From: a virus
Reading direction: 5' to 3' (one strand)
Virus record (IMG/VR): IMGVR_UViG_3300027733_001253
Location: 166,994 to 230,993 of that record
Length of the DNA: 64,000 bases
Position numbers and translations under genes: made by a program. Positions within the stretch are counted from its first letter, which is position 1, and every line of letters starts with the position of its first letter. This document shows, piece after piece, positions 1 through 9,500 of this stretch. The notes under the pieces were generated by a model. It had not been told where the DNA came from and did no database searches. It saw only the letters and a list, made by a program, of their open reading frames with translations.

Positions 1-1
1 A

Positions 2-205
2 GTAATCCAAGTTAAGAAATATTTCATTGAAAATATTAATGAATTACTTTATCTATATGAGCATACCAGTAATCAATTTATTGGTCAAGGTAAATCATTG
101 GAAGAACTTGCATTAATTGCAAAAGGCAAAACAGAGATTGCAGGTGTTACTTATGATGAAGAAATAGTTTGGTTTGTCGACGGGGAAGTAAAAACAACAT
201 TATGA
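2..205 (+). CDS. C-terminal part of an unknown protein (cut by window edge)
   Basis: The frame is open from base 2 to a TGA at 203-205, so only the last 67 residues are visible and the start lies outside the window. The visible part is hydrophilic and mostly helical in character, with an acidic segment followed by IVWFVDGEV near the end. I do not recognise a family. The next gene starts inside its stop codon (ATGA at 202-205), so the two are translationally coupled and belong to the same plus-strand operon. Confidence 0.7.
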   Translation, partial: VIQVKKYFIENINELLYLYEHTSNQFIGQGKSLEELALIAKGKTEIAGVTYDEEIVWFVDGEVKTTL

Positions 206-396
206 AGGTAAACAAGGTAACGGAACAAGAAAAGGCTTTTCAAGTTCGTCACCTTGCGGCTATCAAACAATATCAACAAGAAAATCACAAGCATCATTTA
301 AAAGCACTTGAAACTGCTGCTATGGAAGAAACACGCATCCAACGCAATAAGAGATTGAGTTTACCAAAAGGTCGTAATGTAGATATTGACTGCTAA
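202..396 (+). CDS. Small hypothetical protein, 64 aa
   Basis: The frame stays open further upstream, but the ATG at 202 overlaps the preceding stop (ATGA), the usual coupling in this genome, so I place the start there. The product is rich in Lys, Gln, His and Glu and looks like one long amphipathic helix. No family recognised. It sits in an operon of small plus-strand genes that leads to the dCMP deaminase. Confidence 0.65.
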   Translation: MKVNKVTEQEKAFQVRHLAAIKQYQQENHKHHLKALETAAMEETRIQRNKRLSLPKGRNVDIDC

Positions 397-398
397 AC

Positions 399-932
399 AT
401 GAAAATAAACATAGGCAAATATCCAAAGAATAACAAGACCCGTAGAAAGATTGATGTACAAATTGATACATACGATACTTGGGGATTGGACCATACTCTA
501 GCACTAATCATATACCCAGCATTACTGCAACTTAAAGCAACTAAGCAAGGTGTACCAAATGAATTTGCTGATGATGGATCCTCTAGCAGTCAAGATAGTT
601 TTGAGTTTTACCAAGAGTCATACGATGATGCTTGGAAAGCAGGACTAGAAAAATGGGATGAAACACTAGACAAGATGATATGGTCTTTTGAGCAACTACT
701 CAAAGCTGATTATGATGATCAATATCATCATGGCGAACCTAAATATGATTGGGTAAAGACCGATAAACAATATCCTAATCCAGTTACTGGTGTGTTGGAA
801 GCAACATACAAAATGGTAGATAAGAATCCTGATGCACACTGGTATGACCATGTCGGGCACATGAAACACGATGAACGGATACAAGAAGGTTTGGAACTGT
901 TCGGTAAGTATTTTCGTAGCATGTGGGATTGA
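399..932 (+). CDS. Conserved phage-type protein of unknown function, 177 aa
   Basis: Starts with ATG two bases after the preceding stop. The N-terminal third holds a hydrophobic segment after GLDHTLALIIYP; the rest is acidic and rich in Trp, Tyr, His and Asp. There is no signal peptide or clear membrane segment. The general look matches conserved hypothetical proteins of T4-like aquatic phages, but I cannot name a family or function. Confidence 0.75.
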   Translation: MKINIGKYPKNNKTRRKIDVQIDTYDTWGLDHTLALIIYPALLQLKATKQGVPNEFADDGSSSSQDSFEFYQESYDDAWKAGLEKWDETLDKMIWSFEQLLKADYDDQYHHGEPKYDWVKTDKQYPNPVTGVLEATYKMVDKNPDAHWYDHVGHMKHDERIQEGLELFGKYFRSMWD

Positions 933-933
933 T

Positions 934-1170
934 ATGTTTGAACAGATGGCAAAAGAATTAGTATCGTATTTTCCGGGCAAAGCTGAAGGCTTCTATATCA
1001 CCCAAGAAGAATTTGATGATTTTTGTAAGAATTTTCTATTTGAAGAACTCAAAGGTAATACTAAATTAGGTGAAGCATTTTGTGAAAAATATAATCAGAC
1101 AAATTATGTACTAAGTATATTAAACAACAGGTCAGCTAGAGAACATATCAAAACATTCTATGTAAAATGA
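934..1170 (+). CDS. Small hypothetical protein, 78 aa
   Basis: The frame is open from 871, but ATG 934 lies one base after the upstream stop (930-932) and gives a sensible start, MFEQMAKEL. The product is helical and slightly acidic, with an EEFDDFCKNF segment. No family recognised. Its end overlaps the next gene by ATGA at 1167. Confidence 0.6.
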   Translation: MFEQMAKELVSYFPGKAEGFYITQEEFDDFCKNFLFEELKGNTKLGEAFCEKYNQTNYVLSILNNRSAREHIKTFYVK

Positions 1171-1631
1171 GTAACAAACTTAAAGGAAGAAATAGTTTTG
1201 ATATAACCACAGGCAATACGCTTGTGCCCTTCTTTAATAGAAACATTACCCCATACCCAACTGAAGCAGGCGGTGTTAAATTTGATTTAGTCCCGGTTGA
1301 AAAACAAAAAGATATAATGCTCAACGTTGGCAGAATGCATGCCGAGCAAGAATACAATCGTATTATGGAATTGGTTAGTGTATTAGAAAAACAAGCACGA
1401 CAGATTAAACGCAGATTAGAAATAACCGACGCAGTACACGCTGCTGAATATCAGTTCCAAACTTACCATGGGCAAACATATTGGTTAGTATTTGAAAGAG
1501 AAAAGAAGAAAACGATATTAGCTAAAACAGGACCAAATGGTTGGAGTGCTAGTGCTCCAGAAAGTTATGAATATATTGCTGCTGTTAAATGGTTAGGAGA
1601 TCATACTTGGATTGAGGTTGAATCAGAATGA
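1167..1631 (+). CDS. DUF2452-like protein, 154 aa
   Basis: The pattern matches what I recall of DUF2452: an N-terminal stretch about placing the chain (TPYPTEAGGVKFDLVP), a central helix ending in KQARQIKRRLEITDAVHAAE, and a C-terminal GQTYWLVFE plus GPNGW segment. The function of that family is unknown. It is coupled by ATGA overlaps to the genes on both sides, the downstream one being dCMP deaminase. The family call is from memory, not a search. Confidence 0.6.
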   Translation: MSNKLKGRNSFDITTGNTLVPFFNRNITPYPTEAGGVKFDLVPVEKQKDIMLNVGRMHAEQEYNRIMELVSVLEKQARQIKRRLEITDAVHAAEYQFQTYHGQTYWLVFEREKKKTILAKTGPNGWSASAPESYEYIAAVKWLGDHTWIEVESE

Positions 1632-2077
1632 AACAAAAATTTATTGATTATTACATGAAGGTAGCAGAACTCACTAGCACATTGAGTTATGCTAAACGAT
1701 TGCAAGTTGGTTCTGTCATTGTCAAGGGTAACAAGATACTTGCTACAGGTTACAATGGTATGCCAAGTGGATGGGATAATACTTGTGAGACAGTTGAGGT
1801 AGTTGAATTGGATGAGAAGTTTGTAAAGCGGCTTGTAACCAAGCAAGAAGTATTACATGCAGAAACAAACGCAATTGCTAAAGTGTCCGCAAGCACAGAA
1901 TCTAGCGAGGGTGCGACTATGTTCTGCACACATGCGCCATGCATCAATTGTGCTAAACTAATATATCAGAGTGGTATCAATAGCTTATACTACCGAGATA
2001 CATATAGAGATACGTCAGGAATACAATTCCTAGAAAGTAGTGGGTTAGTTGTCACTAAATACGAAACTCAAAGCTGA
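1628..2077 (+). CDS. Deoxycytidylate (dCMP) deaminase
   Basis: Zinc-dependent cytidine/deoxycytidylate deaminase fold. The catalytic HAE motif is at residues 77-79 (H77 binds zinc, E79 shuttles protons), and the PCxxC half-site is C105/C108. At 149 residues it is close to bacterial and phage dCMP deaminases. It would convert dCMP to dUMP, feeding thymidylate synthesis for replication of an AT-rich genome. An additional Cys at 53 and C100 may help bind a second zinc as in T4 Cd, which is inference. Start is coupled by ATGA to the upstream gene. Confidence 0.93.
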   Translation: MKQKFIDYYMKVAELTSTLSYAKRLQVGSVIVKGNKILATGYNGMPSGWDNTCETVEVVELDEKFVKRLVTKQEVLHAETNAIAKVSASTESSEGATMFCTHAPCINCAKLIYQSGINSLYYRDTYRDTSGIQFLESSGLVVTKYETQS

Positions 2078-2249
2078 AATCATTATTGATTATGGCAAAC
2101 TAAGACCAATGATAGGCTGGTTAGAGAGAAACTGTATTGGCGAATGGGGTTACAATTGTGTAGTACCAGCTGGTAGTGATGGTGGCATGTACGAATTTTA
2201 CTTTGAAGAAGAACGAGACTATACAGCCTTTGTGTTGTGGAAACAATGA
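2049..2249 (+). CDS. Small hypothetical protein (start uncertain)
   Basis: The frame is open from a TTG at 2049, inside the end of the dCMP deaminase gene, giving 66 residues; the first in-frame ATG is 2109 and would give 46. The conserved-looking part begins at about 2070 (AEIIIDYGKLRPMIGW), which favours the TTG or a nearby non-ATG start. The C-terminal half is rich in Gly, Tyr and Glu. No family recognised. The stop overlaps the next ATG at 2246. Confidence 0.5.
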   Translation: MSLNTKLKAEIIIDYGKLRPMIGWLERNCIGEWGYNCVVPAGSDGGMYEFYFEEERDYTAFVLWKQ

Positions 2250-2491
2250 AATACTATACTTTTTTCCGTGAAAATAATAACTTTGATGATATCTTAAATG
2301 ATAATTCTGTCAAAAAAATCATTGCCACAAAAATTAAATGGCATCGACATTTAATGATCGGTATACACAAAGAAGGTAATGAGCAAAATTTCAGCCTCAT
2401 TACACTAAAGTACGGTGAAGATATGATTAACAATCTTACCAAAGACTTTACTCCCATTGCAGGAGTAGATTACATGCCTAAAAAGCGTTAA
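2246..2491 (+). CDS. Small hypothetical protein, 81 aa
   Basis: ATG 2246 overlaps the upstream TGA (ATGA), so I prefer it to the GTG at 2237. The product is mixed alpha/beta in character, basic at the C terminus (YMPKKR), with no recognisable motif. It is the last gene of the first plus-strand operon. Its TAA shares the palindrome TTAA with the stop of the convergent minus-strand peptidase gene. Confidence 0.6.
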   Translation: MKYYTFFRENNNFDDILNDNSVKKIIATKIKWHRHLMIGIHKEGNEQNFSLITLKYGEDMINNLTKDFTPIAGVDYMPKKR

Positions 2492-3222
2492 TGTAATTTA
2501 GATACCATATACGCTTCTGGTATACGGGTCTTTGTATTCTTACTACCTAGTAATACAACTGTCCTAACTCCCTGCTCTCCGTGTAGCATCATAACAATGC
2601 AGCCACCGCTAGCGGTTATCCATCCTGTTTTACTTACTATAAAGTCAACGCCTTTGCCAACTAGGTCATTGGTATTGTGAAAGATAGCACGAGTCTTTTT
2701 GTTAATTTGCCATTGAATGGTTGAGGTATTGCTTGCGTTAGTAATAGTTGGGTAATTCTTTGCTGCCATTACCAACTTAACTAAATCTTCTGCGGTGCTT
2801 ACATTGGTAGTAAGCAACCCGGTTGGGTCAGTGAAATTGCTACTGTGCATTTTTAATTCAGTAGCTTTATTATTCATTGCTTGAATGCATCTAAACATAC
2901 CGCCCGGATAGTATTCGCAAAGCATTCTAGCAGCATTGTTATCTGATTTGATAATGGCTAGATTGAGTAACTCTTGTCGAGTGAATGTTCTATTGTATAG
3001 TTTCTTTGGTATTGTTTCAGTTAATGATTGTCCACTATCCAATACAACTATGCTAGTCATCAGTTTAGTTATGCTAGCAATAGAACGAACGTCTTTAGTG
3101 TGTGAACCATCTAATATAAGTCCATTGTCATCAGCAACTAACCATGCTTGTGCAGTCAATGCGGGGTAAGCATTAGCACAAAAAGAAGCACATAGCAGTA
3201 AGGCTGTGATACATTTTTTCAA
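2488..3222 (-). CDS. Secreted D-Ala-D-Ala carboxypeptidase/endopeptidase (S11, PBP7-like)
   Basis: Penicillin-binding-type serine peptidase acting on peptidoglycan peptide cross-links or stem peptides. All three signature motifs are present: SxxK at S50-K53, SDN at 93-95 and KTG at 198-200. The first 18 residues form a Sec signal peptide (hydrophobic core ALLLCASFC, ANA cleavage site), so it acts in the periplasm. At 244 residues it is shorter than most chromosomal family members and lacks an obvious C-terminal anchor. The start is a TTG (3220-3222) overlapping the upstream gene's TGA. A role in lysis, cell-wall remodelling or superinfection exclusion is inference. Confidence 0.88.
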   Translation of the reverse strand: MKKCITALLLCASFCANAYPALTAQAWLVADDNGLILDGSHTKDVRSIASITKLMTSIVVLDSGQSLTETIPKKLYNRTFTRQELLNLAIIKSDNNAARMLCEYYPGGMFRCIQAMNNKATELKMHSSNFTDPTGLLTTNVSTAEDLVKLVMAAKNYPTITNASNTSTIQWQINKKTRAIFHNTNDLVGKGVDFIVSKTGWITASGGCIVMMLHGEQGVRTVVLLGSKNTKTRIPEAYMVSKLH

Positions 3223-3545
3223 TTAAATAAATCTTTCTTTTTCATAAAGATAGGAGAGAACTCAGCTTCAGTGCCGGCTCCAACAATACAACTAAGTTTA
3301 TCTTTAGTTGCTATGATTGTCCAAGTTTTCTCTTTTGGACTCATCCATAATGTCATAGTAGAACCTGCTTCATCACTAGTCTTACCTAGGATAACAGGAA
3401 TTTCTTTATAAGTTTTCTGTAACTCTGTGAATATCTTCATAGTATTGTAACATTCTATTTTGACATTTACAACTTCATCGGGTTTATCTTGTGCATAAAC
3501 GGGTAGGAAGGACAGGCATAGTAAGGTGATGGTTAAGTATTTCAT
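3219..3545 (-). CDS. Secreted hypothetical protein, 108 aa
   Basis: Begins with a clear signal peptide (MKYLTITLLCLSFLPVYA, cleavage expected after VYA). The mature part of about 90 residues has two Cys that could form a disulfide. No family recognised. It is coupled to the DD-peptidase gene (TTGA overlap), so the two probably act together in the periplasm. The ATG lies 4 nt after a CATAAATA box, which fits a leaderless late transcript. Confidence 0.7.
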   Translation of the reverse strand: MKYLTITLLCLSFLPVYAQDKPDEVVNVKIECYNTMKIFTELQKTYKEIPVILGKTSDEAGSTMTLWMSPKEKTWTIIATKDKLSCIVGAGTEAEFSPIFMKKKDLFN

Positions 3546-3549
3546 ATTT

Positions 3550-3557
3550 TATTTATG
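3550..3557 (-). promoter_or_regulatory. Possible late promoter box CATAAATA
   Basis: On the minus strand CATAAATA ends 4 nt before the ATG of the secreted 108-residue protein. The spacing matches the leaderless group described in the findings. It lies between that gene and the giant adhesin gene, in AT-rich sequence, so chance is possible. Confidence 0.35.
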
Positions 3558-6500
3558 TTAAACGGGTTGGTCGCCAAAAGTAATGCCGCCATTGCTTGCA
3601 TCGATGGATACATTACCCATTGAGATGATGGGTAGTCGCGTGAATATCCAACCTGTATTGTTACTTACATTGGTTGAAGTGGGTCCTGCATACCAAGTAG
3701 GAGCACTATTGGTCTGACCGGTTACACCGGTCGCATTTATATCTTGGATAGATAGATAATCTCCATATACTGTGCCGCTAGCTTTACGAATTGTTGCACG
3801 AGTGCCCGCAACATTTGAGTTGATAGTTACTAAATTTCCTGCTGTGCCACGCAAATTGAAATTAATAAATGTTGGGGTTCCGAGACCGGTAGCAATTGTA
3901 AGAGTGCATGGTTGAACTGAATTTGTTATGTTATTAAAAGTAGCGGTACTGTTACCAGTAATAGTCAATTGACCTGCACCTATATTAATTGTTGAGTCAA
4001 AAGTAAGGTTTCCGACGTTTCCAACTGAAACAAATTTTGCACTAGCATTACTATAATTAAGAATCAATCCACTTACTGTTAAATTTGAACCACTAAATTG
4101 ACTAGGTTGATTAAGACCTGATCCGGTAATATTAAATATTTGACCAGTTCCAAATATACCTCTAACATTTGCCCCGGTACCACCAAATGTATTCGTTGTT
4201 ATAGGAAATCCCTGCGTATACAGATTTCCACCGGTGAGACTCAAACCTGAAGTTGCATTACCTGTGTATGCATCCTTCAATGTAGTATTACCGCCCGATA
4301 TTGTCAAGGAACCCATTATTTTACCATTTGTGGTAAGTGTATTATTTCCTCCAAAAAACTCAAAACCTGGAACATAACTTCCACTGGCTCCAACAACGAC
4401 ATCACCGGTCACGTTTTGCGCGCCACCTTGAAGTGAAGCGGCACCCACGCCGGCAAAACCAGTTAAATTGAGTCTTGACCAATAACTAGGAAAATTAAAT
4501 GTTATTACAGCCGAACCTCCCGTAATAGTTAATGGGGGAGCATTAGTTGCGGTAGCTCCACCCGTTCCACCTGCACCAAAAGTTCTAGCGACAGTCATCG
4601 CAGAAACAAATCCACCTGCTCCAGACCAAGTAAAACCAGTAAGATTGGTCATACCTATGCAAGTTTGTCCTGCTGTCGTATGTGCTAGTGAGATATTACC
4701 TGCGGTGAATGAATCACCAAATTGAATATTACGTGTACCAGAAGCATTACTAGTAAAAATACCAACTGTTAAAGTTACTCCTGGGGCAAGTATTAAAGTA
4801 CCAGCTGTTAAAGTGAAGGTACCAGTCGCAGTCAACGAGTAACTATTGTTAAATGTTACTGAACCAGTACCCGATATAGTCCACGCTGGTGTCGCAGTTA
4901 TCGTACCGGTACTGTATGTGAATGAACCTGCTGACACAACAATACCAACCGACGCTGTTAATGTTCCATTACCACCTGCCCAAACATGAGTTCCACCGTT
5001 AACTGTAAATGTTGTACAGGCTAATGTGCCATTTGATATACCAAAACTACCACCACTGAAAGTAGCAGTGCCACTACAAGTCAAATTATTACCACAGAAG
5101 AATGAACCTGCTGTCTGTTGATAGGTTACACATAGTAGACCTGAACCAGCTAAACTATATGCTCCAACACTATTAAGAGTTAGTGTAGCACAGCTTTTAG
5201 TATTACTATTGAAAGTCCCAGTGCCGCGCAAGTTGAACGAACAGTTTGTCCAAGTTCCAGCACTACTTAATGTCACTGAGTTTGCTATGTTAATAGTAGT
5301 AGCAAGTATCGTGAATGCGCCTGCTGCGCTTGGATTAAAGTTAGCGAACCAGCTACCAGTCGTTATCGTAGGTACTGCTGTTCCACCACTATCCCATTGT
5401 ATACTTATTGCATTGTTTACGTTACCGCCAGTCGTTCCTATTGTATATGTTTGTGCTACTGTACCAGATGTTAAGAATCCAGCAGATGGACTATAGAATG
5501 TACCATAATCAACTATCAAGTTAGTTGTATTTGCCATATCAACTGCTGTTGCTGCTGCCGTTGTGTTTGTTAATCTTATATATCCATAAATTTGTAAAAA
5601 ACGAACGCCAGTGCCGTTAGAAATAAATCTACCAACTGATAATGTTTGATTACTTTGTGTATTGTATATACTTAATGTACCTGCATTGAATGTGTATGTA
5701 CTAGTTCCAGCAGTCATCGTAAAACTTGCAGTTAGATATACACCACCACCGTTTTGAGTAATCGTAGTCACGGTTAATGTACCGCCATTGCTTAAGTATA
5801 CATTACCAGTAGTAACAATAAAACTACCAGTTGGTACAATTGTACCGCCCCAAGCAGTAAGCGTTCCACCATTAACTGTGAATGTCGTACAAGTACATGT
5901 TCCAGATATTTGTGGACTTCCTGACAATAAAGTAACTGCTGCTATTGTTTTTGCATTAGTTGTTATTGTTCCACTACTGCTACAATTCAATGTTAGTCCA
6001 GTAAAAACTCCAACTCCAGTTGCTAATGTTGCATTGACAACATTAACTGTTGATGTTGCTGGTGAGCAAGTACTACCGGTGAAGTCTATTGTATTAAAAT
6101 AACTACCACTACTAATAGTAGGTATACTTGCACCAGTAAATATAAACAAGTTTGGTGCTACTGTAGGTGCACCACCTGTGCCACAATTAAATGTTCTAGT
6201 TACTGACATGTTTGCTCTAAAGCCACCGGTACCAGTTGCACTAAAGTTAGTGGCATTGGACATAGCTATTACGGAAGTTCCTGCTGTAGGATGAGTAACA
6301 TTTATAAAAGTTGAACCAAAATTAATAGTACGGACATTTGTAAAACTTGAGTTAAATTGTGCAGTATTTAAACTAAACCCGTTAAGAGTAAGTGTGCCTT
6401 TCGTAAGTTCAAATCCTTGAACTCCAACTAACGAGTCTTGATCAAAATTGTCTAGTAGTCGAACTATTCCAACTGTGTTAATATAAATTTGTGAACTAAA

Positions 6501-9500
6501 CAATTTACCTGCACTTGTTATACTTTGAACATAACCCGGTAGACTGTTATTAAAATTTATTTTTCCGCCCACATTAGTTACACTTGTTAACCCTGAACCA
6601 TTTGTCCAATCTCCTGAAACATAGACATTCTCGCCATTAGTAATACCAAGTGTAAAAGCATTGGTTCTACTTGCCATGTTTATACTAGTAAAATATATAG
6701 CCGAATTAAAAGTTATTGATGCACTTGTATTCAACCCATTATTATCTATGATAATAGTATCTTGTGGTAAAGGATAATTAGCAGCAGCCGGTGTTCCGCC
6801 TGAAGTTAATGCCCAAGCAACTTGTGTGGCATTACCACCACCAGCTAAACTCCAATACTTATTTCTACCGGGAGTAAATGAAATATTATTATTATTGCTT
6901 ATATTGCCTAAGCGATCACCAACCCATGGTAACCATTTGCCTTGTGCATTAATGTCTCTAAAAAAGATTTTAGTAAGTGATGATATTTGACCATTAACAG
7001 TTATTTTAACTTGATTTCCAATGGTAGCAGATGCTACGACTAATTTATTATCATCATTTACATTAGATTGTGGAGTAGGGATAGTCAAATTACCATTGAC
7101 TATTATATCATTAGCAAATGTATATATAGCAGAAGTAGAAGTAGATGTAGGTAATGTTAAATTATTAAATGTATTTTTTCCTGTAATACCAATGTTACTA
7201 GGACCCATAGTAGTATTAGTAAAATTGTAAAAAGTTAAACCAATGACTGATCCATTTTCTACAGTCAAACTATTTGTGCCTGTATAAGCTATTGTACTTG
7301 TACCGGCATTAAATGTTAATCCAATTGTGTTTACACGAAATAAACCACTCATTGTAACTATAGAACTACCTAAATTTATTGCTCTAGTTGTAGTAGTAGT
7401 ATACGAACTAATTCTAACAGTAGATATATCATAATTGTTTGAATTAAATGTACCAGCTTCTACTAGTATGTCAGAACTTAATGTCAATGGGTCTGCCAAA
7501 CCAACAATCCCGCCACCTGTAAGTTTTATTGTATTTGTTGTTTTGCCATTACTGGTCATTATTTGTGTATTACCAATTGTAGCGCCAAATACTAAACTAT
7601 TTGGTGCAGTTGTAACGGTCATTCCAGTAGAATATTTCCAATTTCCATATATGGTGTTGTCTGTACTTAAGGTCCATGATCCTGCAAACCCGGTAAAGTC
7701 TACATTTTTTGCAGTATAACCTGCTGTACCTAAGAAAGTTAATGCATATGTTCCACCAGTAAAGTTGAAACTTATTGCTTGTGCTTCTGGCAATGCCCCA
7801 GATGCAACAGTAATTGCAGTGCTACCAGTACTAGTCACATTGACAACGGGAATACCAGTAATAGTTAAAAGAGTAATAGTTCCTGTGTTCCAAACAGTAC
7901 CAGTACCAGTTACATTGATTACTCCAGTGGTACCAAACGCTATTGTTCTTGTACTAGCAATTGTGGCTGCAAATGTGCCAGTTGTCAATTGATACCCGTT
8001 AAGACGTAATGTGGCACTGTTCATCGTTGATGATCTAGTACTACCAGTTGTTAAGTTAGCAAGTAATGTGCATACAGAACCACTAGTAAAAGACAAAGGA
8101 TTATCAATTGCTCTGTTTACAGATATACCAACAGCAGCGCCATTAAATTCAATCAGACCTGTGCCTGGACTTACTGTACCCCCTGTTGCAGGTATAATAA
8201 AAGAAGGTCCCGCTATTGTACATGCACTGGATTGAGATAGTGTAAAGGTCATTCCAGTTAAATCAACTGAGTTCATGCCGCCAAGTAATGTTACCGTATC
8301 TGTTGCACCAGACGCTAAATACATGGTATTGCCAGTTCCAGACCCTATAGCAACGTTGAACTGCGAAACTAGGTAAAAACTAAAAGTTCTAGTGCCAACA
8401 CTACCAGTGTATGTGCTGTTTATGGACACCGTACCTGTTGTGGTTATCAACGCACCAGTAACTCCCCAAACAGTCATGTTGTTTCCGGTTAACAATATTT
8501 GTCCACTAGTTCCAAAATTTATAGTATTTGCACCAGATACTGTACGAACAAATCCACCGGTTGATAATGTGTTATTGTTTAGTGTTAGTACACCACTTGC
8601 AGCGACTAGAGAAAAAGTATAAGTTCCATTTTGAGCCAATGTAAGATTTTGATTTAAAACAACAGTACCATTTTGCTGAGTAAAAGTAGGAACTGCTGTT
8701 AAAGTGCCGCCTGGTGAATAAGTGAATGTTGCACTAGGTGCACCAAAGTTCGCAACAAAAGAAACAGATGGATTTATAGTACCACTGTTAAGAGTAAAAC
8801 TATCACCAGTTTGGAATGTTGTGCAATTTATAGTACCTGCATTTATTGATAAAGTACCAGCATTATAATTAGCTGTAGTTGAACAAGTTAAAGTAAATCC
8901 ATTTATATTAAATGTTGCAGTCGCTACTGATTGGGTATAAGTAGAGCAATTAAAATTAGTTGCCAGTGTAGTTACAGTTGGGTTAGGAGTAGCTACGCCA
9001 AGTGTTAGGGCACCTATACCAGTTGTGCTTCCGTTAGCATTTAATGATCCTGTACCGTACGTAGTTAATACGATACCTGTGTAAGTTCCGCCAGAACTTA
9101 ATGTAAGGTCTTTAGCAAATATCGTTCCTGAGGCAGTACCAGTATAGCCATTAAAATTTAAAAGTGTAAACCAAGAACTCGCTGTAAATGTAACTGCTGA
9201 GGTGCCAGATGTAATATAAAGTGGAACACCTCCCGTAACAGTCGGGGTAGTTGTAGCAGTAAATGTCCTGGTAACTGTCATTGCTGTGCTAAAACCACCA
9301 GTTCCTGTATAAGTAATACCAGTATTTCCTATATTTAATACAGTTGTTGCTGCGGTAGGATGTACTAGGTAAATAAAATTACTACCAAATGTTATTGCAC
9401 GAGTGTTAGCATTTTGACTATTAAATATACCAGTAGTTAAATCAAACCCATTTAAGTTTATTGTACCGTTAGTCAATGTTGTGGTAATAGTACTAGTAGT

